DNA of 64,000 nt from Ustilago trichophora (Eukaryota; Basidiomycota; Ustilaginomycetes; Ustilaginales; Ustilaginaceae), in NCBI GenBank assembly GCA_900323505.1, contig OOIN01000031.1:124001-188000 (forward strand), written 5' to 3'. Positions 10,665-23,800 of the stretch are shown piece by piece. The position numbers were made by a program, and so were the translations under genes. The first letter of the stretch is position 1; each line of letters opens with the position of its first letter. The notes under the pieces were generated by a model, which worked only from the letters and a program-made list of their open reading frames with translations, was not told the DNA's origin and did no database searches.

Positions 10665-12623
10665 TTAGTAGCGAATGAAGAGAGGATCGACGTAGTGGGC
10701 TTCGGCATTGTTGAAAGGCGCATGCGGGGCCTGCACTGTGAACTGCGGATAGCCGTGCATGAGGCCCTGCCTGGAGGTGTATCCGCCAGCGTAGTGGTGG
10801 AAGGGAGAGAAAGCGTCGATGGGAGGTGTAGGATAAGGAGTGGTAGTAGCAAGAGGTTTGCGGATGACTACATTATCGAGCTGCTCGTAGTCGCCAGTGC
10901 TGGCGTGCGGCTGCCAGTGGAAGTAGTCGTTCTGGCATGCGATAGGCGCGGGCATGTGAACACCCAAGATACCTCGATCGTAGCCAGCAGCGAGCTGCCA
11001 GTAGGCAAGTGGATGCTGCTTGGAAGGCACACCGGCGCCAGCCGGTTGCTGCATGACGTACGGTGCAAGCAGCGTGTTGGGGGTAGAGACGAGAGGCTCA
11101 AACACGGATCGAGGGTAAGGCTGAGCAAAGGGAGGGCTCAGACCGTAGTTGCGCGAACCCGAGGTGAAAGCTTGCAAGGCTCGGTCGTCGGCCATCTGGC
11201 GTCGCTTGTTGCCGCGCTCAGGCGAAGGTGTGTGGTAGCAGTGCGTCTGGCTTAGCGGGCTTGTCTGGTCATGCTGAGCATACGACCTTTTGCTGCCAGT
11301 GCAAGCCTCAGGTTGGACGACCTGCAGTAACCTCGAGTCGGCCGAGGAAGAGGCAGGTGTTGGGTAGCCGGCGTTGTTCATCATGGCCTGGACACTGGCG
11401 TCGACGTCGAATCTCGGCATAGCGGTGATGGGTGCAGGTGCGTAGACATGACTCAAGTGGCTGGTAGCAGCGGCGGGTGACGAGCGAGGACGCGTGTCGA
11501 TGGCAAGCTGTTCCGGCGACCAGGATCGCGACTGGCTGACACGCGAATTGTGAGCGATGCGGCGAGGTGCGTCGTAGATGGAGGTGAGGCCCGGTGCCTG
11601 GTGAGGATGCAAGAGAGCTGGCTGCCTTGCAGACGGGTGGTGGTGATTAACGCCCTGCTGGCGGAGAGCGGTCTGACGGCTCCTTTCGGCTTCATGGGCG
11701 CTCAGTGCGAGCTGACGGCGTTCGGCGAGGATCTCGAGGGTGCCAATCCAGCTGCGGAAGTCGGCGTCGGAAGCATAAATGTTCGAGGAAAGCCCAAGCC
11801 AGAACTCGATCTCCATCTTGGTAACGTCCTTGAGCTTGAGGCCCGAGAGATCGGACCAAGTCTTGTTGGTGTAAGTGTGGTCATCGAGAAACTTGTTGGC
11901 AAGCATGAGGGCAGTGACAAAGAGTCGGAACTCGCTGCCGTCCTGACCACGGAGACCGGGGTTCTTGGACTTGAGTCGGTGAATGTAGAGGAGGGCGAGG
12001 ATGATGACCGATTTGGAGACCTGTGTGGCGTTGAGCATGTTGCGGACAAAGTCGGTGAAGCGGCGACGCGGGAAGAGACGGAGCGTACGAGGGTCGTTGG
12101 ATCGTTCACTGGCGCTGGGTCGGGAGCGATTCGAATCGACAGCGGAACGAGCGTGGGCCTCGACGGCGTTGTGCAAGTCGCGTACCGAGAAGGAGACAGC
12201 TTCCGACAGGCTGCCAAGGCTGAGCTTCTTGGAGTGACGCTTTGTGGTGGGCGAACTGGTGACAGAGAGGCGGCCAGGGCGAGAAGATGGGCTGGAGGCG
12301 ACAGAGAGCGGGTAGGTGGGCTCGTGGCTGTCGATGCCGCTGAACCAGATGTAGCAGACCATCTGGGCACACCAGTCGCTGACCGATGTGGACGATTTGA
12401 GTTCAGCATCGTCGACGAATGCCTTGACGGGAGCTGCAGCGGTTGCGGCTTCCACGTCGACGTCTGAATCGGATGGGGTTGGGAAGGGCACTGCCGTTGA
12501 AGGTGCGGTGCAGTCTGTTTGCTTTGTCAATGGAGCCTGCTTCTGAAGGCGCGGCCAGTTTTCCTTGCCAAAGTAGGCGCCTTCGCAAGGCAGTGCGGAC
12601 GGTGGCTGGGCGACGTAAACCAT
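10665..12623 (-). CDS. Pho80/Pcl-family cyclin
   Basis: An intact 652-residue frame. A segment near residues 84-96 (WCAQMVCYIWFSG) precedes a cyclin box at about 185-297, recognisable from VIILALLYIHRLK, GSEFRLFVTALMLANKFLDD, TYTNKTWSDLSG and KMEIEFW. The GSE-R...ALMLANKFLDD-TYTNKTW block is the hallmark of Pcl cyclins, partners of Pho85/Cdk5-type kinases that control morphogenesis, the cell cycle and nutrient responses. The remaining 350 residues are Ser/Pro/His/Tyr-rich with no domain. Smut fungi have a described Pcl cyclin (Pcl12) in filament formation; whether this is its orthologue cannot be told from sequence, so no symbol is given. The 11-kb gene-free tract upstream could serve as an unusually long promoter, as seen for some developmental regulators, but that is inference. 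Confidence 0.88.
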   Translation of the reverse strand: MVYVAQPPSALPCEGAYFGKENWPRLQKQAPLTKQTDCTAPSTAVPFPTPSDSDVDVEAATAAAPVKAFVDDAELKSSTSVSDWCAQMVCYIWFSGIDSHEPTYPLSVASSPSSRPGRLSVTSSPTTKRHSKKLSLGSLSEAVSFSVRDLHNAVEAHARSAVDSNRSRPSASERSNDPRTLRLFPRRRFTDFVRNMLNATQVSKSVIILALLYIHRLKSKNPGLRGQDGSEFRLFVTALMLANKFLDDHTYTNKTWSDLSGLKLKDVTKMEIEFWLGLSSNIYASDADFRSWIGTLEILAERRQLALSAHEAERSRQTALRQQGVNHHHPSARQPALLHPHQAPGLTSIYDAPRRIAHNSRVSQSRSWSPEQLAIDTRPRSSPAAATSHLSHVYAPAPITAMPRFDVDASVQAMMNNAGYPTPASSSADSRLLQVVQPEACTGSKRSYAQHDQTSPLSQTHCYHTPSPERGNKRRQMADDRALQAFTSGSRNYGLSPPFAQPYPRSVFEPLVSTPNTLLAPYVMQQPAGAGVPSKQHPLAYWQLAAGYDRGILGVHMPAPIACQNDYFHWQPHASTGDYEQLDNVVIRKPLATTTPYPTPPIDAFSPFHHYAGGYTSRQGLMHGYPQFTVQAPHAPFNNAEAHYVDPLFIRY

Positions 12624-13028
12624 GGTGGGCGGAAGCGGAAGCTATTCGATGAAAGGCGATGGAAGGTTGTGAGTGTGAGAGAGAGGAAGAAAGATGCCTA
12701 TCGACGAGCTGGGATCTGCCTGCAGAGAGTCGGGGTCGGGTCGCTACCAGAGCTGAGAAGTTGTGAATGCCGGATTCAAGCCACAGACAAGGCTATCAGC
12801 ATGGAGATGTTTGAGAGAAGCGCTGTCTGGAGGGCGAATAGCGATGCTGATGGTTGGGTGGGTAGGTCGTCAAAGGCGTGGGCTGTCGTGTATGATGGGA
12901 TGCTGACGCCGAGACGAGAAGCGATGGAGAAAGCTGAGTATACAAGGTAATGAAGATGACTCTCGATGCGAACGATTGAGAATATAGGATGAGCGCAGTG
13001 CAGAGAAACTGCTTTGGTGACTTGCGAG

Positions 13029-13070
13029 AGAGAGAGAGAGAGGGAGAGAGAGAGTGTGTGTGTGTGAGTG
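13029..13070. repeat. GA/GT compound microsatellite
   Basis: A run of GA dinucleotides passes into GT and then GAGT repeats, about 400 bases upstream of the cyclin start, in its presumptive promoter or leader. Confidence 0.75.
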
Positions 13071-13950
13071 AGTGAGAGATGGAGCCTAGGAGAGTTAAGA
13101 AAGCGAGAGGGAGAGAGAACGAGAGCGAGCTAAAAGATGCTGGTGAGGGGAATAGGTGATGGTGATGATGATGGAGATGATGCTAAGAATTGACTGTAAG
13201 AATAGAAGATGGAAGAAAAGGAAAAGCAAAGCAGCACCGTCAAGGAGCCAGAAAGTGAGGTGAAGGTTAGGTATGAACGACTAGGAAGGATGAAGGATTA
13301 AAGGGTGAGATGCTGTGTTGGAGGCAGGACAAGGGAGAAGAACAAGGGCGAGGAGGGGAGGGCGGAATAGAGACCAAAGCAGCGGAAGAAAGGGCGGCAG
13401 CGGCAGGCAGTCAGACAAGCAGAGAGGCAGACAGGCGGACAGAATAGCGAACAGTTGTAAAGGCCCCGAGAGACAAAGGAGCAGCAGATGAGCTGCACTG
13501 ACGGACAGGCACAGCCAGAAAGTTTATGTGTGTGTGTATGTGTGTGTGTTGCGGAAGTCAAAATCGTTGTCGTGGTCAACACCCAGCTCTTTGTGCTTTG
13601 GTAGATTGGTTGGTAACGAAGTGAGTGGAGGCGGAGAAAGGATCCAAAAAAGAGGCGGAGCCAAAGCTAGAGCTCAAGCAGCACAGCAGCAGAGGGGATG
13701 GAGAGTGGAAGTGATGTGGCTAGCCAGATTCAGATTCACGATAGTGTACTTGGGCTTGTGTTGGCTGTTGGGCTGCTGAGCGAGGTGGGTGAGCCGCTGT
13801 TGGGCTGTCTTTCAGGAAGCGAAGAGAGAGGAGGTGGAAGGACCAAGAGCTCGAGGCGAGATGCGCTCCAAGCAGATGTTTCAGAGCCAAGCGTGAGCAA
13901 CGAGGCTCAGTTATTCAACCAGCCATTCAGCCAGCCAAGAGTGAGATGCC

Positions 13951-13977
<27 letters not shown>
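13951..13977. repeat. GA microsatellite
   Basis: About 13 GA dinucleotides; one of several such runs in the gene-free tract. Confidence 0.75.
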
Positions 13978-13982
<5 letters not shown>

Positions 13983-14110
13983 GCTCGCTGTGCGGAACAT
14001 ATGTTAGCGAATCTGGGTGGTGTGCGGCTTGAGAATTACACGAAGCGGGCGGGCTAACCCAGGAAGCGTACTGCCGCATGGATTCATTGGTCATTGTTCA
14101 GATTGTTCAG

Positions 14111-14114
<4 letters not shown>

Positions 14115-14146
<32 letters not shown>
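14115..14146. repeat. GA microsatellite
   Basis: About 16 GA dinucleotides within the gene-free tract. Confidence 0.75.
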
Positions 14147-14147
<1 letters not shown>

Positions 14148-15222
14148 AGGGCGGAATCTCATTCACTTGAACACAAAACATATGTTGGAATTCCACTTTT
14201 TCCATTTTGCACGCTTTTTTGAGTCTCAGTCTGTCACATCCAGCCATCGCATACGAGCACAAGCACAAGCACACGCACACGCAAGGTGGGATTCGGCTCA
14301 TTGAGACGACACACAATACCGTCCCGTCACAACGACAAAGGATTCGAAGGGCAACCGCAGCGGAATGGCCGCCGACGAGAGAAAAGGAAAGAGGTAACCC
14401 ACAAAGCGTGGGCCCCTGCGGCGAGGCATGCAACACCGCTCAAGCTTGGCTCTGGCTTCATATTGGATTCCGAAGACGCCTCTTCGGTTGGCAACCTTGA
14501 GCTGTTTGGTTATCCTTTTCATCATTGTGGTAGTTCACACCAAAAGTCGCAAGTCGCAAGTCGCTAAATGGATGAATCTCAGCAAGAGCCAATTTGCATA
14601 CTGTCCTTGTTCATGATAACCAAGGAGGCGCAAGAAGAGAAAAGGGGCACAGGCGGGCCGCTTTGAGGCTGACAATCTTTTGTCATGCGTTCAAACACAG
14701 CCAGAGACCGTTGCGCAATCCGAATCCAAATCCCATCTGCAGCGGCGGCGGCGGCGGCTGCTTTTGGTGCTGTTGGTGCTGATACGGCTGCTTTGAATTT
14801 TCTCTGTCCGACCAACCAACCAGCCAGCCAGCCAGCCAACCGTGCAACACCGCTTCCCAAGTCTGCGCGTTGGCTCTGAGCTAACCTGTGCGTACGTAGC
14901 ACAGCGTTTAGGAAAAATTAAAACAAAAAGCGAAAACGTGCAGTAAAATTTGAAAGCATCAAGAGGGATTCCAACAACACAGGCTCACGCTCACGTTTAC
15001 CACCGCAATTAGGCGGGTTGCAGGCAGGGTGGTGACGCTCAGCCGAACAGCCAGCCAGCCAAAGCCTGTCAGCCTCATTCAAGAGATTCATTCCAGGGCT
15101 GCGGTCCATCGATGTCGACAAGGCACACCATTGTAACTACAAAGTGCAAGTGTGGATGGGCGTCATCAGATCGTGTCAACCTGGCCCACACGGGAGGTCC
15201 AAGTTGCAATTTCACCAACCAA

Positions 15223-15241
15223 ACACACACACACACACACG
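15223..15241. repeat. CA microsatellite
   Basis: About nine CA dinucleotides within the gene-free tract. Confidence 0.7.
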
Positions 15242-15461
15242 CACCCCTTTTTCCGAGAAAGCGGCGGGACATTAGACTCAGAAGCGTCAGAGGAGTGAGA
15301 GTGGGAGCAACAACGCAGCTCGGACAACGGAAGCGGTGCAGTTGTACAAGAGAAAATGCCATACAATGAGGCAAGGCAAAGCCAAGGGCCACGCAAAGCA
15401 AGTTAGGCAAGGGGTCAGGGGAATGAGCGAAGGAAAGAGCATCAAAAGGGAAGAAAGAGGA

Positions 15462-15486
<25 letters not shown>
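15462..15486. repeat. GA microsatellite
   Basis: About 12 GA dinucleotides; spurious Arg-Glu or Ser-Leu frames run through it. Confidence 0.75.
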
Positions 15487-15495
<9 letters not shown>

Positions 15496-16887
15496 CGCGA
15501 GCGGAGCCACAAGGCCAAGCGGAGACGGTGACCCGCGCGCGGAGCAGCAAATCGGCATGAGTTCTTGAGGTTCGGCCGCCAATCCAGAGCCCCAACGCAA
15601 GCGAGGAGCGCAGCCAGGGCGGTGCCAAGTCCACGCGGATGCGCTTCTTTTCAGTGTCTGAAATTATACTGCAATGCTGCTGGCTGCCTTTGTGTTTCTG
15701 CTGCGCTTTGCTTTCACTGCCGCCCTTTTGCAGCTGACCACGCCCTGGATCGGCAACTCTGAACCGTTTCCACATCACACGCGAACGATTGCATCCCAGA
15801 TCCAGGCTCGTCGCACCAAAACAAAAAGAAAAAAATGAACCACACTCACAAGAACGAGGCTCGAAGTGACCCATCGAACCTACACCAAAACCTCATCTGG
15901 CTCACGACACTTTCATCAGAGCGCAAGAAAGTTGGCTTCACCGGTCAAGGCGAAGACAATCATGTTGATGACGATGCTGTGGGCGATCAAGCTCAGAGTG
16001 CGTGAGTGAGTGTGTGTGTATGGTACAGTAACATGAGTGCCAAGTAACGGCCAAGTCGTAGGTCAAGCAGTTCCGCGTGTGTGAGAAAAGTAGCGCTGCA
16101 CGCCAAGCGGCGCAGACGAATATGAGAGAGAGAGAGAGAGAGAAAGGACAAAAAGAGCGAAAAGGGATCTGCCGGCGAACATCGTCTCCAGAAGCCAGAA
16201 ATTTCCACTTTCAAGTCCAGAAGGCAATCAGAAAAGAGAGAGAGCCAAGAAGCAAGCTTGTTCATCAAGATTGGCTCGCCTATTTGCCAGAAAAATGGTT
16301 GCATGCGAATTCTGACGTGTCAGGGCCACTTTTTGGAACGCCGGCAACGCTAACCATTAGCGTATTACCATTTTTAACATTGCAGCGCACTTCTGGCTCA
16401 CACATATTCAGCACGCGCGGAGCTTGGCGGTGGGATCCCTGTCTGCCTTTGCATTGCGGCATCGAGCCACAGTGGGACCGCAACAGGGCGATCCGACGCC
16501 CGCCTTGGGTAGACACGGGATCGTGTGGATTGACCATTTACTCCCCTATTCTCTCTACAGTAATACCACCAAGATGTACCGACTCGACAAGTTGGGCGGT
16601 TCTGAGCCAAGCCGTGTCAAGCCAAAAGAGGGTCTCGAGGTTACGTGTATTGATTGCTGCGGCAGTCTCACGGCACCACCAAGAAAGATCAAGAAGAGAT
16701 GGATCAAACATGGTTGAAATTTCTCGGAGATGAAAGGCAAAGCGGGCCGGCCCTCGCATCTGTGACCTCATCTGCAAATGCAACGGCATAGAGCCTTGTC
16801 TCTCTCGTCTCTCCTTTGTCTTCGTGTGTCTCATCTCGTTCTTTCTCTCTCGAGCTAAATGTCATGTTTCTGTTGCTGGCTGCAGCT

Positions 16888-16908
16888 CTCTCTCTCTCTC
16901 TCTCTCTG
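16888..16908. repeat. CT microsatellite
   Basis: About ten CT dinucleotides in the gene-free tract. Confidence 0.7.
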
Positions 16909-19900
16909 TGTATGTCACATTTCGCGCTTCGGCTACAGCCCAATTGAAAGAAATTGCTGACAGCCGTCGCCACTGTTTTCAACACGCGTGGTCGTTTGCG
17001 AACATCTGACGCAATTCTTGCATTCGCAGCCAAGAAAGGGTCGCTACAATGTAAACCGGCCATTCACGATCAATTCTGTCTCCCCCTGCTTTCTGCACAA
17101 AAAATAATTGTTTACGCTGTGCAACACTGCTGTGCAGCGCAGCAACTCCCACTTTCAACCAAAGAGGGGAAAAAAAAGGCGCCGACTTCGATTTATAATT
17201 GGATCCCACCGCTGTGCAAAAGAAGCTCGGATCTCCCACGCAGCAGCAGCGGCGTCAGTAGCGGCATCATCTTCTTCTTCTTCGTTCGCTTTCGGTGACC
17301 CGTGATCAGCAGTCGGTCGTTTGCTGTACTCGAAGCCCTCTTGTTTGAGCTTGTTGACAACAGGCAACGCATCAACAAACTCTACAATTGTGAACCTGTG
17401 CAGACTGAGCATCGTAGCACACACGCATTTTCAGTGTTTGCACCTTGATCTGGATGCGTTGTTGTACATCCGGCTGCTGTCGATGATCCCACAGAAACGA
17501 CATCGACATTATTGGACCTCAAGCATGAATTCTATGTGGTTGTTGTAGTGCCTCCTGTCTCTGCCGTCGTCAGCGGTCTACGAAAAACTCCTGGCAGGGT
17601 TGCTCTTACTCTCCTATCGTTTCATGCAGCTCCAAAGTCAGCTTCTCTTTGAGAGTCGAAGCCAAGTTCTACAGCCATATTCTCAATTTTTTCTTTTAGA
17701 AAAGAAAAAAAAAGAACGACTCACGGCCCGCCATTGAATGGCGAGAGCAAAAAAGCATCTGAATTGTGGTACAATGCCGTGATCATTTTAGAGGCCGCTC
17801 CGACTGCTTTCAGTCGAAAAAGCTCTTTCCAATCAGAGCGGCGGCTCTCAGCACATGGACGGCAAAGCATTGTGCAACAAACTTCGCTCTATCAAAACGA
17901 CCAGAGTAGATAGGTAAGATTCTTGCTATGTTGCACTCTTGCTATGCATCGCGAGCGTGGCAAAGTTCGGCAACGTCAAAGGTGTAGCACGGCAACCGAG
18001 AAGCGGTGGGCAACTGGAAGCGAAGACCCGGCTCAGTCCTTTGCATTGCAGATTCGCCCGCCGTTCCTTCACAGCGGAGCAGGCAGAAACCAGTCTCAGG
18101 GGTCGTTCTAGCTATTAGTGGCGGCGACGGCGTCTTTTTGCCTAAAGAGTTGGTAACTGTAGAGAGGGCTGATACTGCTGCCTTTTTGTTGGTCATCCCT
18201 AAGTAGAGGTGGATCGGAAGGAGGCATCAGCAGGTGTCCTATCAAAGTGCCACATACAGCAGCTAGAGGAGAGGAACCCTATATCCAGGTTTCCACCTGG
18301 GCTAGAGACCAAGCATCAAAGATGAAGAGGAGCAGCACTAGCAAGAGGAAAAGAAGGCTAAAGAGAACTGTACGTTTTGGCATTCCCGCCCCTGCTAAGC
18401 GAGGAACAGTCTCTGACGGAGCAACGCGCTGTGAAACGAAGTGGCGTATGTGCAATCTAGAGAGCGTGAGGGTTGACTCGTGGAAAAAAGACCAGCAGCT
18501 CCATCTTCTGCTGCGTATTCCAACACTTTTCCCTATAGGAAAGACGCCAAAACTGCCACTTGAATCAGTCTCGAAGTCAAGATGACGCTTTCAGCTGTTG
18601 CCAGTTCCCCAAGCAGCCCAAAGCATACCATGCCAATGCGTATGTAGCACACGGTATCCTAAGCTCCAAGCGCGGTATTATAAGATCACAGTGAAAAAGG
18701 GCTGAAAAAGGGCTCGGCGAGAGCTGCAGCATGCGTTCAAATTAGAATCCAAAACTCGGACCTTGTCTCTCTGGGTGCATCCACAGCCTGCTAAATCTAC
18801 GGGGAAAGGGAAAAGGAAAGAAAAGGCTTTTTCGGCTAATCGAGCAAAAAATAATTTTTTTTAAAAAATAAAAATAAAGAACCTGTGCGTTGAGAAACCT
18901 TTATAAATATCTAAAGAAGCGCACGCAGCAAAGCGAGATGAAAAGCGGGAACAAATTACTGTACACACACTGGCAATGCCTGTAGCAGAGCCAACGGACT
19001 TGGACGGTTAATTTGGTTGGGATGCACAACGCGCAGGGGTCCACTGCACAAATTGCAGCGCAAGCAGAAAATCGCTTTCGGGATCGTAACTCTCTTAACA
19101 CTTGCAATTGGGGCGGAGCGGCGCAAATTGTGTCAAGCCAGTTCCAGATCCCGTAGCAGAGGACGTGACACTACAGTACAAGCAAAACGGCTCCGCTGCT
19201 GTGGTTCGGAGATGGGTAGAATTCTCTCTCAACAAATTTTCCTCCCCACACTCTTGGAAGATTTGGTCTAGCCGTTTCAGGCTGCGATTTCCACAGAAAG
19301 GCTTTGGGTGTCTCGTCGGTCACCAGAAGGGAGAGGAGATCAGTCAACCCTAATGTCAAGAGGAAGAGAATCAAGTGCAATCACGTTTGGCTCTGCAAAG
19401 ACATTCACAGGATCGCTTTCGGTAACATGTGGTGCTGCAAATTCTGGCCAGCCTTGTGGGTCAAATGCAGACGACTGAGGCGTTCTAGCAAATAGTTCTT
19501 CTTGCACTGCGAAGATGGTCAAAGCGGAAAACCTGGAAAAAAAAATAAAACCCCAAATCTTTTGATAGGTCGCCCTGCCAAGCTACTTGGCCTACGCTTT
19601 CGCCAGAGTGAACAATGCTTTTTTCGATGCCAAATTGTGCCAAAAGGGCACACGAGAAAACAGCATTGCTGACAGTGATGCTTGGTGCTGTTTGATAGAT
19701 TGACCTAGGCTGTACATACATCATGTATTGCACGCCAAGGACTTGCATCGGGGAGATGCGACTTGATCATGGCAATGCCACTTGCAGCGGTCGACTTGAC
19801 GCCGACGTGGATACTGTCGTGGCTGCAGGCAGCGTTACTCGCTTCATGGTGAGATTATTTTGGGACGGTCTCATACTCTGCATCGTGATCCACAGGGATT

Positions 19901-20804
19901 CGAAAAATCGCTTGAGCAGGCCGACTGTGTTGTACATGCACTGTACTGTACTGAACAATGTCCTGAAACGTACCAAATTTTGTGTGCCTCTTCTGTTCTC
20001 AGCAAAGTCCGGAACCATTTTTTGTTGACCTAGCCATCTCGTCTTAGTTGAGGCACCTCAGGCTATGTCACTCCAAGTCTGCTGGTGAGATAAACGCATA
20101 TCATCTCTGGTCCGTCGGATGCGTGCGAGTTGACGACTTTTACAACCAAAAGGGGCCGATCTGATTCAGTTCGAGACGCGGGAAGCTCTTCCAAATCAGC
20201 CGAATGAAATCAATTGATCGGATCTCGAGCCGACAAAGACAAACCAGCACCTTGTTGTTGTTGTGATGAAGAAACCAGCCAAGTCGAAACAAAGTGCGTT
20301 GCTGCAACAGACAACTCAACATGTCGTGAAATTGGCTCTGAGAGGCCCGCCGCAAACAAGGGATCGAAAGGCCGGAAATCCGCCTCAATTTCCTCTCTCG
20401 ATTTATTGACACGTCAACGCTTAGGCCGAGCCTCTGCCGTCCAAATCTCCGCTCTCACCATCTCGACTCACACCAGCACAGTACAGTAAGCGAGAATCGT
20501 TTTCTGCCTCAAGTCCAACGGTCAAGTTGGAAAGTGCACCTGACACTCTTCATGCAAACCTGACGCTAAAGCACCAACCTGCTTGAAGCATCAAAGGAAG
20601 CAGCGGCAGCCCTGACACGCTAAACCTTGGCGAATGACTCTGAAAGGGCAATCATTCAAACTCAAAGGGACCTCCATATCGACAAACGACCTGACACATA
20701 CTTGACACTACACACAGCCGAGATCGGGTCGCCGCATGAGATTTCTTGAACGCAGGTCCAAAGGGGGTTTGGCAATGCAATTTTTGAGCTCCGACTCCAG
20801 AGCC

Positions 20805-20853
20805 TCTTTTTCTCTTTCTCTCTTTCTCTTCTTTCTCTCTTTCTCTCTCTTTC
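20805..20853. repeat. Imperfect TTTCTC pyrimidine repeat
   Basis: About 50 bases of almost pure pyrimidine made of repeated TTTCTC-like units, ending in TTTCAG. It lies about 3 kb upstream of the PCH2 start. Confidence 0.7.
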
Positions 20854-23800
20854 AGTCACTGCCATCGAGCATGACCAAGCCACGATATTATCATTACATA
20901 TCTTTCTGACGGTTTGTCCTTGTCGACATGCTCCGTCGCATCGCACGCTGTCTTTTCAAGCCCCGCTCGCCCACTTTGTCAGCCTAACTCTCCTTGCCTT
21001 TGCTTCCACCTCGACCCCTTTGGTCAGCCTTTCCTTGGCTTGTTCTCTAGCCGCCCTGTATCGCCCCCTTCTCGATCAATCACGCTGACACTCTGACTTC
21101 CCCCTGAGTCCACAGCGATTTTCATCAAAAGGCCCTCCTGTTCCCGCTGAGGTCGTACCCGACAATTTGACACGCCATTTTGACACTCCGTCGTCGTCTC
21201 CCTTTTTTTGGGCCTGGTCCTGCAGCTCATTCACTCGTGCAGCCTTGCCAATTTGCCATGCAGTCGGCTCAAAAAGAAAATCTGGGCCTTTTGTAACCGC
21301 CCGCGCCCCCCCTTCTTCTCCAGACGCCGTCTCGCAGCTGCAGACAGACATCGCAATTTGCGATGCTTTAGAGCGGAGCCTTGAGTGCTAGTGGCCAGCT
21401 TTTCTTCCTTCCGGCGTGCAGTAGCGCAAATCTTTCTTTGTCCACACCCAGTCACTGTACTGTACGACACTGCCTTTGTTGTCGGCGACCTGTCCAACGG
21501 TACCACAAAAACAAAAACAAAACAAAAAACGACAAATACCATGCGCCTATCGACAGCGGCGATGATCTGTCTGTAAAAAAAAGAAGAAGAAAAAAACTCA
21601 CCACTTGCTTCCTGTCTGTCCTAGGAATAGGATCAAAGAGCTAACCAACCAGCCAGTTAGCCCTCTTCCTGCACTTGTTCTTTTCAACTTCCGTCTTTCA
21701 CCAGAGCCATCGGTCACCTTACGCTCCCATTCATCGTCTCATTGAATCCGAATCTATCTTGTGACATCCCGCAGAGTGCGAAGCGAGCCTCGCAAAGCTC
21801 GGAGCTCGGAAGACGCCTATTTTTCTCAACCCAAATAAGCGTCTCGTCGTCAATTTTGAATGCCGGCGATCGCGAGGTTCGCCCCCTTTGCCTTTGCCTC
21901 GTGTCGATGTGTGGCTCTCATCCTTCTCCTCGGCTGCGGCGACAAAATTCTTTACACACTAAGCAGCCTTTTTAGCGTTCGCCTGCGATTTGCTTGCCCC
22001 GACCACGCGTGTTTGCCTTTCCTTCACCCTAGTTGGCGCACTCTGATGTCAATCCTTTGCTGGGTCGGCATTGTGCCTTGTTCAGATCATGTTGTTTGCC
22101 TTATGACACCTGAATTTGCCGACCATGCGCTCGCGGGTCTAGCGTGTGCAGTATACTGAAAACAATTGACACACGCCAACCGGCTCATTTTGCCGCCTGA
22201 TATGCAGTTTGTGCGAACAACAAGTTCCGCATAAGGGCTCTCCTTCCCCATTCCCCATTTCTCGGCGTACTGTACACCCCATGAGCGGCGCTGATTACAA
22301 GCCGAAGAGTGCGAAAAAAAGCATGCAACCGCAGGTCGTCGTCGCAAGTCAGCTTCCGAGCCTGCCGCGTTGCCTGACTGCATAGCATCTTCACGTTTGC
22401 AGAGAGGGAACAGACGGTCCAATGGTTCAAATTCGTTCTGGGAGGGAACCACACAACTGTATTCCGAAAAACGACTCTTCTCCTTCGGCTGAACTGCAGC
22501 AGCAACTCCGCTTCCATTGTCCGCTCCGCCAGGGGACCACTTCTTCCTGCAGCAGAAAACATTACCGTGGACAACTCAATCAATTCTCACACAGCCCACG
22601 CAAAGCATGGCACTCTCTCGGTAACGTAGAAGTAACTTTGCCTCGGCCACTCTCCATGCCCTTTTCTGAACGTGCCTTTGCGAGACAGTACTGTACAGCG
22701 AAGCGAGACCCAGGATTGTCTTTTTTTTTTTCCCTGTTTGATGGTAGATTGAGGACACGCCGTCACACCTCTTGGAAGGAACAGCTCAACTAAGCGCCTT
22801 GTCCTCTGCAAAGTTGTAGTGCTCTCATACAGGACGAAGAACAGGAGCGAACTTCATGCTGTTGACCAGATACTCTAGCGCAGCACCCCTTGATTGACAC
22901 GAGGAAGCGAATGCCCGCATCAAGGGTCAAGAGGCAAGGGAACAAGCGGTAGAAGCACGCGCCTGCTTTCCAGTTCCACAGATGAACGAACAGAAGGCTC
23001 AACATGCTTGGTTGGCAGCGGCGACGGCAAGTTAAGCCCGCTTCGCATACACTCGCCGTGTAGGTGCTCAAAGACCTTAATCCGTTCACCTCATTCGACG
23101 TGATACTCGACAAAACAAAGCTGTGACAAGCCCTCCTCGAAGAAGCGCTCGGTTTGTATAGCATATCTTGACGATCTCCAAACCGTGTGCCTCAACTGCT
23201 ACGGCATCGTTTGACCGGCCTGTTTTGTGTATATACAGCCTTGCTCAGTCCGTCCAAAACTGCGTTGCATCGTGCTGACCGGCATGCTATTCGTTCTATT
23301 TGCTTGGCGACGGATAGGGCTCGGATCTCCGAGCTGTCTTTCTGCAAAAAGTAACCCTTATGGAACAGCCACCCTGCCGGAACCTTGTGCTCCCAGCATC
23401 GCCTCATCTGCCACGACAGCTACACGAATGGCGTGATGTCCAACTCCGGCCCGGGACTGCTGACGATCGAATCGGCGCATGTGTGCCTCTAGTGGGCACC
23501 TCGGAAAAATTACATGGTCAAGCGGCCGGGAAGATGTCGATGACGAGACCCTGGAAGGGCTTGCGATGAAGTTGACATCGGCGAGATTGAGATCTCGATG
23601 AGCTTGCCCGAAAACCATACAGATGTGAGCATTCTAGACCTTACACGTTCGAAAATTCTGCTCCTCAACACGTGACGCTTCTGCGCGATGTGTTACTTTG
23701 CTGTTCCATGGTGTTGGTGTCCCTTCCTCTTTTGAGAAAAATGCAGATCAACTTTATCCTGCTCGCTCACTTTGGCTCCTGTCGATACAGCTACTAGCTC

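Noticed and set aside
15287..15874. Minus-strand open frame of 195 codons
   Set aside because: It contains a Ser-Leu run from a GA/CT microsatellite and otherwise shows no family features.
16077..16733. Plus-strand open frame of 218 codons in the gene-free tract
   Set aside because: It runs through a GA microsatellite, has no recognisable domain and no coding-like composition.
22421..22441. tRNA-like B-box sequence (GGTTCAAATTC)
   Set aside because: The flanking bases do not form the T-arm stem and no A-box or acceptor stem is found upstream.
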